A DNA stretch of 64,000 nt from Ryuthela nishihirai. Its lineage: Eukaryota > Arthropoda > Arachnida > Araneae > Heptathelidae. Below the pieces are notes generated by a model, which did no database searches, was not told the origin of the DNA, and saw only the letters and a program-made list of their open reading frames with translations. Positions 22,035 through 33,224 of the stretch are shown here, one piece after another. The stretch lies in assembly GCA_038380435.1 (NCBI GenBank), contig JAWZYU010000011.1, forward strand, positions 84,234,501 to 84,298,500, in the 5' to 3' direction. Each line of letters begins with the position of its first letter. Position 1 is the first letter of the stretch. Both the position numbers and the translations under genes were made by a program.

Positions 22035-22388
22035 TTGGTTGTTTTACTTCTGAGCGGCATTTTTTTGCACACAATGGGCTAAATGGCCAAGTCACAAGGA
22101 CCCCGAAGGCTCAGCCCACTGGAACGGCTCTTAAGAGACAGATTGTAGCCTCCACTCAAGGCCATTCCGATTGTTCTTTAACGTGCACAGAATATGGCTC
22201 TCCCACACACGGCTTAACGTTCCATCAGACGGACGGCGACCTTTCCAAGACGATCGGTGTCCCCTACTGACCGTGGCAGGGCGGAGAGTTTTGGGGAGAT
22301 AAATCTCAAAGCTGACCCAGCTGAGACTCGAACCTGGGAACTGCAGATTACGAGTCTGGCTCGCTACCGACTGAGAAATCTTCGCTTC
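22035..22388 (-). mobile_element. SINE-A copy inside RTE 5' sequence
   Basis: This nearly full-length copy carries its tRNA-like head on the right and is flanked by AGTCACTGGAAGG at 22022-22034 and 22389-22401, a 13-bp target duplication. The duplicated target is the first recognised sequence of the RTE copy that follows, since the RTE copy at 61 kb has CCACTGGAAGGAGAG there. The SINE therefore inserted into an existing RTE element. A ~25-bp deletion lies near 22110. Confidence 0.9.
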
Positions 22389-23492
22389 AGTCACTGGAAG
22401 GAGAGCTCTGCACCAATCCCCTGTGATGATGCATAGAACCAGCCAGGCCTAGCACCTAATGTTCGACCTCACCTTCTCGCGGTGCAGGCCGTTAGTACCT
22501 TTCAAAAGAGATACTCTCTTGTGGAAGTGAATGGAGGAGGAGGGCTGCCAGATTAGTGTGGCCTACTGATCTGGACAACTCTATCTACTTTTCTTTTTTT
22601 TTTCTACCCTGCTGAGGAGTGGTCAAACGCAAAGGGCTCTGGTGCTGACCATGGTAACCAGACAGGATTAAGGCTCTGAGCTTGATTATGGATCCTGATT
22701 TTGCTGCATTTGGTGGGCTGCGGTGGAGGGAAAATCTGTTGCTGTGTTTTTTGTTTGTTTGTGGGTTGACAGCCCAAGTGAATATATTCACTGGATATGT
22801 TTTATGACATAAGGAGATTTTTCGACAGGATATGTTTTACGCACAAAAATATGATTGATTGTATATTATTTAACAGCAAATGGGCTAGTTCTGTTAGGAA
22901 TACCAGGTCATGTAGGGGAGATGAAATTGGATCTGACCATTTCCTTGTTAAAACTGCTTTGCAACTAAAACTTAAGAAGTGTTGTTCTAAGGTTAAATAT
23001 TTTACCTTTAATTCTGAAGCTCTGAAAGACCCAGTTATAGCTAAAGCTTACTATGATAGGTTTCCTAGTCATTTTGACAGTAATGGATTGCATACTACTG
23101 AAGTTGAGGAAGAATGGGACCGTTTTAAACAGAATTATTTTGAAAACTAACAATACTCTTTTCGGAAAAAAGGAACAGAGGAGGCAGAGTGGAGAAATAG
23201 GCGTATACACCTAAAGACTAAAATTAGACTGCACAATAGTTTGGTTCTCTCTAGAGTTGGTTATGGTAGTGAAAGGTGGACACATTGTAAACAAGATAAC
23301 AGGAAAGTTGATGCTTTTGATTCTAGATGCTTACACAGTATCTTGGGCATTAGGTGGTTCAACTTTGTAAGTAATGATAGGATGCGGTGGGCAGACAATG
23401 TCAAACAGGACCTTGTTAGAATTACGCTTGGAGAATTAAATTGCATGATCTGGTTGGACCTCCGTAGCCCATGGCTGCTTGAGGATAATGAT
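22389..23492 (+). mobile_element. Internally deleted RTE LINE
   Basis: The order is: 5' untranslated part (22389 to about 22838, alignable with the complement of 60660-61072); the last third of the endonuclease (SDH motif in I-G-S-D-H-F-L-V-K); an abrupt jump at about 23176 past the whole reverse transcriptase core to GTGGAGAAATAGGCG; and the C-terminal region with two further deletions. It ends GGCTGCTTGAGG. The frames 22797-23150 and 23241-23564 are its coding pieces. It cannot encode an active protein. Confidence 0.9.
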
Positions 23493-24545
23493 ATATTTGT
23501 TTTAAAAAATAAGCATATTTACATATTTTCAAAACTTTTATTGAACGTTTCTTCTTATCTTTAAAAATATTTCACTTAATTTTATAATTTTCCGTAATAT
23601 CTCAATGTAGTAGTGATAAATAATTTTTTATGTACACTGAATGAGTCTTAACCTAGGGAATGCGAAAACGCAACTATTTCATCTTAAGGGATAAATGAGA
23701 TATGCTTTTTGCTTTGTATAGTAATAATAATATATTACTCTTTACATTTTCTAATCACTCATTAGGACAAATAGCTACAATTGAAATGTGCAAAATTGAA
23801 AAATTTCTTTTTCTCTGAAAACGAGCATCTCCTATTCCCCAGGGCTCTATGTTGTTGTTCTTCAAATTAAAATATTTTTGGAATATTTTAAGAGTAGTAG
23901 AAACTGAAATATTGAACAGGAGTATTAGTTACTCGCAAATAGTTACCTTAAAAGGTGCAAACCATTTATTAAAATATATGTAAATTAGAAATTTCTGAAA
24001 TTGCTTTTCAGTTCTGTCAATTTTTGAATGTTCCGATAGAGCAGAAAACAGCAGTATAGGGTCTCAAACATTTCGACTTTAATAACTCTTTAAATATTAA
24101 ACGAATATTGAATGAAATTGAGATTTGGAAAAATTTAACTGAGATCTATAACTTATCTCTCGTGGAATTTCTCTGTACCAAGCTTAATTTTAAAATTATG
24201 GAGCTTTAAATGCAGTTTTCCGTTCAGAAATCATGGTAGTGTCCACTTTCGACTGTCAGGAGACAGAATTCTATGAACCACTCTTCAACAATGAATATTA
24301 GTATCTAGATTTTTTTTCTTCTAAGAACTGAAAAGAATATTATTTTGTTGATACTTAAATAAACAAAATGTAACACTTTAATGCTGGCGCCTCTATTATA
24401 ACGCTGCATATAATTTTCATCACAATATACACTGAAAGCACGCCCCTTCCACAAATCTGCCCTACTCTGTCACAATAATACCGAACCCTTTGCAAGCTGT
24501 AAATAGATCAGATACCTACCTGCTCTATAGCATACCTGAGGCTGT
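23493..24545. other. AT-rich DNA with a unit of the palindrome repeat
   Basis: There is no gene. At about 24060-24190 the sequence matches the core unit that builds the 26-28 kb palindrome: TAATAACTCTTTAAATATT, then AACGAATATTG, then GAGATTTGG. Confidence 0.45.
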
Positions 24546-24552
24546 TATGATG

Positions 24553-25018
24553 GGTAAACATGGCGACTTGAGTGAGTTCGATCGTGGGCAGATAGCAGAA
24601 AATGTGAGGAAGATGGGGGGTGCTTCGCATCCGTGATTGCAGAGCATCTGGGATTTCCGTTGTGACCATTGTACATGGCAACTACTACACCCACTGAACC
24701 TAGCAAAACCTGCAGCCACCGGGGAAAATGAGGACATACCTGAACACTGATGTTTAAGGTGAACACTGCCTCCTCCAAATCATAACTTCAGAACGTAGGG
24801 CCACAGTGCAGATGATAATGTTGCCATTCAACGACGGGGCAGCTAAGAAGGTTTGTGCAAACGTCGCAAGCTCCCAGAGATTGAGTCACGTAGCATTCTA
24901 GGCCAGGATGTAATCGAAAGTGGATGGTACTGTAGCCTTATACTGCGCACCAAAAGTGTATGGTTGGTGTATAAGGCCCTAGTGAAGATCAGGTAAACTG
25001 TGGAGATTGTGTCTAAAT
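24553..25018 (+). pseudogene. Tc1-like transposase N-terminal relic
   Basis: From an ATG at 24553 the frame reads M-G-K-H-G-D-L-S-E-F-D-R-G-Q-I, the start typical of Tc1-like transposases and close to the L-S-E-F-x-x-G-Q-I start of the 51.7-kb element. A frameshift follows after about 27 codons. Weak, broken similarity to the rest of the helix-turn-helix region continues. No DDE motif is evident, so only the N-terminal part is supported. Confidence 0.4.
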
Positions 25019-25433
25019 GACCCTCCTTTCCCACACACAATTTAATCCCACAAGCTAACCTGGGCACCAATGATGAAATACAAATAAGTTTACTTCTTAT
25101 TAAATAACTACTAAACTCGAAAATACATGCTAATGCTGCATCAAAAGACAAATGTAGTAAATTGAATGGCACCACCCAATGCTCCACTAAACAAGATAGT
25201 ACTGCATCGTGTGGATGGTGCTGGAGAGCTTGTTTAGAGGAGAATGGCCAACGGAGAGACGGATGCCGAATGCGGAGCGTACGCTTAGATTGCTGTAGTT
25301 TGTTTTGACGTTTCAAAATAACAATCATAGTCTTTATCTTAAAAAGAAACTTTTAATCCTTAGTTAGAGCAGTCGCAGAGTAGTTTTTAAATTCTTAGTT
25401 AAGTGATTTAAATTATTAAATCATTTATAAGTT
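25019..25433. other. Unassigned DNA
   Basis: A 161-codon minus-strand frame (24843-25328) crosses this area but has no recognisable motif and overlaps the transposase relic. I do not call it a gene. Confidence 0.4.
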
Positions 25434-25579
25434 GATTAAATCATTGGTTGAATTCCGAACCTTAACATCAGCATAAGGTTGCAAAATATCCAAACAAAAT
25501 AATTTTAAAATATTTATTTCTAAATATTTTGCCACCTTATGCTGATGTTAAGATTCGGAATTCAACCAATGATTTAATC
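25434..25579. repeat. Hairpin repeat, 56-bp arms
   Basis: Arms 25434-25489 and 25524-25579 are reverse complements with about two mismatches around a 34-bp AT-rich loop. The arms contain GGTTGAATTCCGAA and AACATCAGCATAAGG. It could be a small foldback MITE. No coding content. Confidence 0.9.
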
Positions 25580-25688
25580 CACAACATTTTATGTTATTTC
25601 AAGTAACTCACTACCATATAAACAGGTCTGCTGCGAGTCTTATGGTCGCCGGTGTGCAAGGTAAAAAGTTCCGCCCTTTTACAGTAAT

Positions 25689-25729
25689 CATAGGCAAGGT
25701 CTGATCTAGCGAGGGGGGCCTTGCCTATG
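25689..25729. repeat. 11-bp perfect hairpin
   Basis: CATAGGCAAGG at 25689-25699 pairs exactly with CCTTGCCTATG at 25719-25729 across a 19-base G-rich loop. Confidence 0.85.
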
Positions 25730-26356
25730 ACCCTTTTAGAATGCTAATAATGGTAAAAGAAGCAAAAAATTGTGAAACCTGTTTACATTTCATCCATTTC
25801 TCAAGAAAATTTTTAAAGACCTGTAAAACGGAAGGGGAAATATTATACTGCATTGGAAAACCGATCCCCCTTTTCGCATTTTTTAGTCTCGATTATGTTC
25901 CTTGTAACCCCCCTCGATTTTTTTCTAGATCCGGGCCTGATCATAGATATATTTCACTCAAAGACCACATGAAATTTTTTAAAGGAATATTAATTACGTT
26001 TTAAATCCTGATTAACTGTAATAACTAATTACTTGTTAAAAAATTTTTACTGCATTTGTTCTTTAAAATATCAATTTGAAGAATAAATTATTTTTTAACG
26101 TTGTTCAAACATATCGAGGATCCCACAACGCGAAAATACATTGTTCATAAAACTATGTTTATTCATGACAAATAATATAGTACATAGAATCATACAGAAA
26201 GAAATCAAAATGAATAGAAATAAATGGAAAGTAATAAAATTTATACTCAAAATTGTAAATTAGTGGAAATCGGGATAAATAATAGTTTAACAAAAGTTTT
26301 AGTGATAAAAATATTTTGTATTCTCTATGATTTCCCCATATCCTTCAATGATATGT
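25730..26356. other. AT-rich DNA, no gene seen
   Basis: An 87-codon chance frame at 25741-26004 has no recognisable motif. Nothing else stands out before the palindrome. Confidence 0.45.
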
Positions 26357-28123
26357 AAAGAAAAAATATAAATATATAGTTTTTTTTTAAATATACCTAT
26401 CTTACTCTATGCACCTTATTAAAAGTAGAAAACTAAATCATACAAATGGTTAGTTACTGAATTCGTGTTCTCTTCAAAAGGGAATAGTCAAATGAAGATT
26501 AAAAATTGAAATTTTCTCAATTTCATGTTCATGTTAGCGTTTAAATTCTGATAACACCTTAAAAAATTACATTCTTTAGTAGATAATGTAGTCGTCTCTC
26601 CACAAAAAGTTACACCTTATGCTCCAATTATTTACAACATTAAATTTTGCATGAAAAAATGTGACTGAAGGTTATGATCTCAATCAAATCTTTCTAAATC
26701 TCGATTTTCCACTAGTTTTCCTTCATTAACTGTAGAGTTATAGAAGCTGAAATTCTAAGATAAAATCTCTTGAATGGTATTGTTCTTGTTTAATATTCCG
26801 GTTACCATCGCTCTACATATTGAACGAATATTGTTAAAAAAGATATTAAGATATATTTATATCGTTAATTAATGTTCAATCACATTTTTCCACACAAACA
26901 AAATTCGTTCCCTATTTAGATTGATGGACTGAAATATTTAATAAGATCAATGCCACTTAAAAAAATTTACCTAAGAATTACAGCTTCTGCAACTCTGCAA
27001 ACAGTGAATGAATATTATCGAAAAATCGAGATTTAGATTTGATTAAAAATTTTAATCTATCTTCAGTCATATTTTTTTCATACGAAGTGTAGGTGTGCTT
27101 GATTGAAATTAGTTCCTCATTAATATAAAGACCTTAACAGAAATCTGATACTAAATGTTTCAGATTCAATAACTTTTTAACTGGTAATAATAAATCGAAA
27201 TTCAGCGGTATTTGAGTGAAAATTTTACTTTCTTACCAATGACATTTTTCTGTGGGAAAATTATTTTGATGTTAAGGAGTTTTGAATATGGATGTCATTC
27301 GAAAAATCAATACCTTTAGTATGGAATCCTACCAAATTATTAGATAATTCCCATGCTATATTAATGAGGAACTAATTTTAATCAAGCACACCTACACTTC
27401 GTATGAAAAAAATATGACTGAAGATAGATTAAAATTCTTAATCAAATCTAAATCTCGATTTTTCGATAATATTCATTCACTGTTCGTAGAGTTGCAGAAG
27501 CTGTAATTCTTAGGTAAATTCTTTTAAGTGGCATTGATCTTATTAAATATTTCAGTCCATCAATCTAAATACGGAACGAATTTTGTTTGTATGGAAAAAT
27601 GTGATTGAACATTAATTAACGATATAAATATATCTTAATATCGTTTTTAACAATATTCGTTCAATATTTAGAGCGATGGTAACCGGAATATTAAACAAGA
27701 ACAATACCATTCAAGAGATTTTATCTTAGAATTTCAGCTTCTATAACTCTACAGTTAATGAAGGAAAACTAGTGGAAAATCGAGATTTAGAAAGATTTGA
27801 TTGAGATCATAACCTTCAGTCACATTTTTTCATGCAAAATTTAATGTTGTAAATAATTGGAGCATAAGGTGTAACTTTTTGTGGAGAGACGACTACATTA
27901 TCTACTAAAGAATGTAATTTTTTAAGGTGTTATCAGAATTTAAACGCTAACGTGAACATGAAATTGAGAAAATTTCAATTTTTAATCTTCATTTGACTAT
28001 TCCCTTTTGAAGAGAACACGAATTCAGTAACTAACCATTTGTATGATTTAGTTTTCTACTTTTAAGGTGCATAGAGTAAGATAGGTATATTTAAAAAAAT
28101 TAATTTATTTATATTTTTTCTTT
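26357..28123. repeat. 1.77-kb near-perfect palindrome
   Basis: The left arm 26357-27127 (771 bp) and right arm 27357-28123 (767 bp) are reverse complements around a 229-bp spacer. Comparing block by block over 26401-27127, I count about ten substitutions and one 3-bp indel, so roughly 98-99% identity. The outer ~45 bp are a little more diverged. The arms are AT-rich and non-coding, with no transposon ends or target duplication that I can see. The arms contain older units of a ~110-bp core in both orientations (about 26640-26770, 26780-26900, 26980-27095 and their mirror copies). Confidence 0.95.
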
Positions 28124-28179
28124 GTCACTAAAATCATTTACCTTCAGAACTTTCCTTTGGCATATGACTAATGAACATG

Positions 28180-28900
28180 AAAAACATTTTTGCTCCTCGT
28201 TTTGGAGTCATGTTTAAGGTAGCCCATGACATTGGAGATGTCAGAAGCTTTAATATGAGATATAACACGGGAAGGTCGACCTCTCCACTCCTTCTATCTA
28301 GAAATTTCCGCCCTCTATTTTTTGGCGGGGTGGGGGAGAATGATGAGAGTCCCGAGTCATAATTCGACGTAATTTACGACGGTCCTCATATGAGCTTTGA
28401 TTTGACACCTGACTCGTAACTGTAAGCCCTCGCTTTCGAAAGATGTAGTAAAAGAACGATTTTCCAATTTACTTTTTTAGGGAGTTAGAAAGCAAGGGAG
28501 GTATATTTTTATTCCCCAAAATACTCCCCACGTCGCAAGCTTTCCTTTGACATATAACTTGCTATATTTGGCCCACGCGTTCGAAAGATAATAATCCACC
28601 ATTCCCGTTTTTTGGGGGGAGGATTTTTATAACCTGTGTCACTACCCATATCAGCAAGTTTTCATTTGACGCATATCATATCACTTTCTGCCCTATGTTC
28701 CGAAGATATAGGGAAACAATCCTCTTTCTATTTCCTCTCTTTTAGGGAAAATAAAGGAAAATAGGGAAAAACATTTTTACAACTATAACACTCCTAGCAC
28801 CACAAGCGTCCATTTGACATATAAATCATTAAACTTGTTTGTCGTGTTCGAAAGATATGGTAGAATAACTGCTTTGACAATCCACAAACGGACAAATGAG
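28180..28900 (+). repeat. Tandem repeat family, ~150-bp units
   Basis: Four or five diverged units each contain a GCAAGCTTTCATTTGACATAT-like block, then TTCGAAAGATAT, then a purine-rich stretch ending in a run of T or G. The TTCGAAAGA anchors at about 28435, 28580, 28699 and 28848 are 119-149 bp apart. The same family lies inverted at 33225-34080. Confidence 0.7.
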
Positions 28901-30099
28901 TGAAAAGCATTAGGAAGATAGGTAGAAATACTATTTGTCGCTTTCTTCCCAAAAACGGCCTCTTTCTGTTTGAATCAATTTCATTCACGGTTCGCAAAAT
29001 GAAAAAAATTCTGTGAACTAAACGACACATATACCTAAAGTAACTCAAATGCAGTGACATATTCAGAAAATTCCAATGAGGGAAGGGGTCGTGTTTGAGC
29101 CTTTGATTTTCGGGGACTGCCATAGAAAATGTGAAATATTTAAGTCCTCAAGAGGTGGACGCAAGGCAACCTTCATTCCTCAGGCCTGGACAAGCCTTGA
29201 ACAAAAGGAGGAAAGAAAGGTGCGATATTAATTATGCATAAATATGCAATTGATTTAAGTAGTTTAAAATTTAAGTTATAGTCATTTATTTAAAAACCCG
29301 TTTAAATAAAACAATTTATTCATTAGGATTTTATTGAAATATTTGAGAATATTATAAAATTAGCTGTCAGGTTTTTAAAAATAAATAATTACTAGTTGAA
29401 TTTTTAGAAACTTAGTTATAATTATAATTGCTAAATTTTTGAAAATGAGGTCTTCTGTTACTGTTGTGTCCAGGCCTGTTGTATCGAGGTGGCCTTGGTC
29501 GGGGAGGGGTTTATAAATCCCTTCCCCTTTGGTATGCAGCTGTTTAAATGCCATTGAAATTTTTTAAAAAATCTATATTTGTGAGAATCAAAATATTTAA
29601 AAATTAATTTCCTTGGGTTAATGGTTTCATATAAACAGTGGGATATCTCACATTGATGCAATTGTAAATATGCCAAATTCAGTGTATTGCTTTATTAATC
29701 ACATCTGCACAGGATTCTGCGCTGACTGACACTGATCTTAAAAATTTCCAATTTAAAAAAATATGTTAACCTTTCTGATTTCAAAAATGTTTACAGTCCA
29801 GAAAATGTGGAGTGCCATTCTTCAAACGCAAAATATTTTGAATTTCTGCCTTTTTTTCTGGAGGATGGGTAGGGCCCTCAAAGGCAGCCTCTTAATCATC
29901 ACACTATCCTACTTATTTATCAGATTTTATAAGGAGTAGATGGCATCGAGTCGGAAAAAACGCAAAGAGATGGGTGTGGCGGCCTGCCCTTAATCCTACC
30001 GCTCCCCTCCCCACTCCCATCCTCCTCTAGATCCGAATTTGCTTCTGATATTTTGCTCAGCTTGCGAAAAGTGTAGAAATTGAATATGCAAAAGTGTTC
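28901..30099. other. Unassigned AT-rich DNA
   Basis: Chance frames only (for example 28794-29123 minus). No recognised repeat except the edges of the neighbouring arrays. Confidence 0.4.
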
Positions 30100-31170
30100 G
30101 GAAGATAAATGATTAATAACTAGAAGAACGCATATTGCCTCTCGAGCATATACGGATCTCGTTTTCAAAGGGAATAAAGTTTTATGTTTAATTACATTTC
30201 ACTCCTAAAAATTTTTATTCGAGCTAATGGACAAGGGGAAAATTCTAATTGTAGTATTTCATTAGAAATATACAACATAAATAAAATATCTTTTATTTCT
30301 TAAATTTAAAAAATTGCTTTCTCACACCCCGCTGAGAAAAGTGGGCAGATTATTGTTGCTAGTGGAATATCTCTTGACATTCTACCACCGAAATTTCAAA
30401 TTTCTACCATAAACAGATCACTTGCAACATTCGTTAAAAGTTTTTCCGTTTCCATATTTAGTGATCCTAATAATATATATTAAAACTACCTAAATATTTG
30501 AAAAACGCGATTCATAACATTTCATTAGTACCAATCCAACTAATAAAGAGTTTTCCAATTTTAAACTACAAAAATTGCGTTTTCCCACCTCTCTGGATCT
30601 AAGAGGTCAACTCATTGTGACGAATGACAGTTTAATAACCTACACATTCCACCATTAAAATTTAAAATTTCCAGCCTAAATACATCATTTATAATATTCA
30701 TTTTAAATTTGGGAACTTTCCACCGTCAGAAGGCGCATTTGTAGCTTTTGGCAGAGTCTAAAAATTCAAATCATAATATTTCAACAGTAACATCACATAA
30801 AACGATTTTTTAATTTATTTCTAAAAACAATCAATTATCTCTCAAAAACCAAAAGGTTGAATTTCCGCCCCCCCCCCCCTTCTGATTCTAAGGGGTCAAC
30901 TCATTGTTGCCATTGGAAAATTCGTGACCTTCATATTCAACCACGGAAATTTTAGATTTTTAGTATAACTACATTGTTTGTAGTATTCGTTTGAAATTTG
31001 TAATTTTCAAAATTTTCCGTCTTTAGAGCGCGTAATTATAGCCTTTGGAGAATTCGGAAAGTGTAAATCGTAATATTACATCGATACCTATTCAACACAA
31101 AAATAAATTTCAATTTATCTCTATAAACAAAAAAAGTTCGATATCTACAAACGGACGGACAGAGGAGACA
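30100..31170 (+). repeat. Tandem repeat family, ~290-bp units (array 1)
   Basis: Four diverged units carry, in order, a TTTCTACCATAAACAGATC-like block, an ATTCGTTTAAAATTT block, CACCGTCAGAGGGCGCA, a block like AATATTTCATTAGTACC, and a TTTTTTAATTTATCTCTAAA block. The CATTAGTACC-type anchors at about 30254, 30517, 30777 and 31073 are 260-296 bp apart. The left flank (AGAACGCATATTGCC at 30125) is shared with array 2 at 56950, so both arrays descend from one larger element. Confidence 0.75.
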
Positions 31171-31289
31171 GACGACAAAATGAAACTATTCTCTGGTTAT
31201 GAGATAAAAGACATTTCCAAACCCAATTTCGTTAGAGAGCTTTTTTTAAATATATTTTCAGATTCCAATTGCATTATAAAAGAATAACT

Positions 31290-32646
31290 AATTTAAATTA
31301 ACTGAAAGAAAATAAATTTAGTACACTCTGTTGGACTTCACGTGAGTGAATTTTTGATTGTGGTTTTAGCTTATTTCAGAGTTTATTTCACATTTCAGAT
31401 CCATTTATCCTGCTTTCTGTTTTATTTCATAAACAGAACAGTTTAATTCATAAACAGAATATTAAATAACGTAATAAGATGAAAAACGCATTATTTTTGA
31501 GATTTTTTTATAGTTTAACTCCTTTTAAATGAATGCAGAGTGGAAAACTGTGTTCTTCGATATTTCTCTTGTCTTCAGCTAAAAAAAAGTCATAATTCTT
31601 TATTTATTGAGTAGAGCAGAAACAAGTCGAGAATTACAATAAGCAAAATGGATCAATGAAAGAGAAATCTTTAGTTTTCAAATTTGACTATTTTATAATG
31701 AAATTGGGAACAGGTCAAAAAATGAGCTTTTACCTAAATTTTCTGACTCTAAAATTACAAGAAACTATATGCATAAAAATAAAATTTCAGAAATTGGGTA
31801 ACTTGAATGAGCTATTTACCTTTATACAGTATTTTCTCTTATCGTATGTTTCTGTTGCTACTTATTTACAGATCCGTTAGCTGAACGAATCCCTGTATCT
31901 GAAGAAATGAGATCAGTTTGTGACCACAACAGAGATTGAACTTCTTTCTTAGAAATATATGGTATGTAAAATGAGTCATTCCTGAAGCATTGCAATTCAT
32001 TTCCAAAAAGCAGAAAATGCTCTCTGAGAAAAGAGAAAGCTGCTGCGGACATTCAGAGGTCAGCCATGAACCTTCCTCATCATGTGACTTAGCCTGCTCG
32101 GGATGGACTCTGCTGAAGTTCAGGAAATGGACATGGTATTCTTAACTTTCGAGGACAAATTGTTTCGAATATAAATATATGAATGCACTTGCTCATTCAA
32201 TCAAAGATCAATAATCAATTACTTTTCAAAATGAATTTTTTTTCCTACAGTGAGCACAAAGAGGAAATTTTTCCCTAATATTTCGTATTAAAGTTTAATA
32301 TTTAATTTATGTCTTCTGACCGCCCCTAAAATCGGCCGCTGGTGTGCCACGCACACCTGCCTGTGGCGGCCCTACTCATATCTACAACTTAGCTAAGTCA
32401 TTTACACATTTGATACTTAAAACTTAGAAATTCTCATCCCTTCTCAAATAAATCTTTTGTTTCTTTTTAATATTTTACTTCGTACAATAAATGTATAAGG
32501 ATTCGATTGGGAATTTAAAAAAAATTGAGAACGAGAATTAGAGTTCCCGAGAGTTGCTTGTTTATCCTCCCGTGAGCTCATCGCAATTGAGCAAGCCAAC
32601 GTGTTTGCCTTTCATTGTCTGCCACCACTGGGATAGCTACCGCTAG
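31290..32646. other. Unassigned AT-rich DNA
   Basis: No gene or repeat recognised. A GC-rich patch lies at about 32310-32375. Confidence 0.4.
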
Positions 32647-32647
32647 T

Positions 32648-32662
32648 GGGGGGGGGGGGGGG
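32648..32662. repeat. Poly-G tract
   Basis: A run of about 15 G follows CCGCTAGTG. A similar run at about 32999-33011 follows GCGCCAGTG. Both could form quadruplexes, and their exact lengths may be assembly-sensitive. Confidence 0.8.
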
Positions 32663-32892
32663 AGGGGGGCGACCTCCTGAGCTGCGACAGCCAAAGATAT
32701 ACAATGTACACTTTTATACATTTACTATTTTTTTCATTTCGAACTGAATATTAAATTTAAATTTTTTCGTATGTGTCAGTTACTCTTTGTGTGGTATGAA
32801 CAAAATATTTTGGTTATTTTGAGGTTTTTTAGCATTCGATTAAAATATTTTTAACAACATATTTAACCTTTTCACGACACTAAATTTTTCAT

Positions 32893-32921
32893 ACGCGGCT
32901 GAGCAGCTTGCTCAGCCGCGT
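32893..32921. repeat. GC-rich 13-bp perfect hairpin
   Basis: ACGCGGCTGAGCA at 32893-32905 pairs exactly with 32909-32921 across a 3-base loop (GCT). It stands out in an AT-rich neighbourhood. No bacterial-type terminator context exists. Confidence 0.9.
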
Positions 32922-33224
32922 CTAGGAAGTTGGTTGCATGCGTGCAAAAATTATTCGACCGCCCTACCTATGAGCCATTATAGTCATGGGCGCCAGTGGG
33001 GGGGGGGGGGAAATACTAATTCATGTTAAACCAAAATTTCTTTAAAGAAATGTAAATTTTTGGGTGTTTGTTGTCGGAAGTATTTTATTTTAATTTATTA
33101 TTTATCATTATTAAAAAGCATTTGTTAGGTATATTTTCAATAATAAGTTCATTTTTACCTATCTTCCTAATTGCTTTTGGCTTTGACATTTGTTGGTTGA
33201 TCGGTTTGTGAGTTCGTGGATTTC

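Noticed and set aside
24843..25328. 161-codon minus-strand frame
   Set aside because: No domain or bias; overlaps a transposase relic on the other strand.
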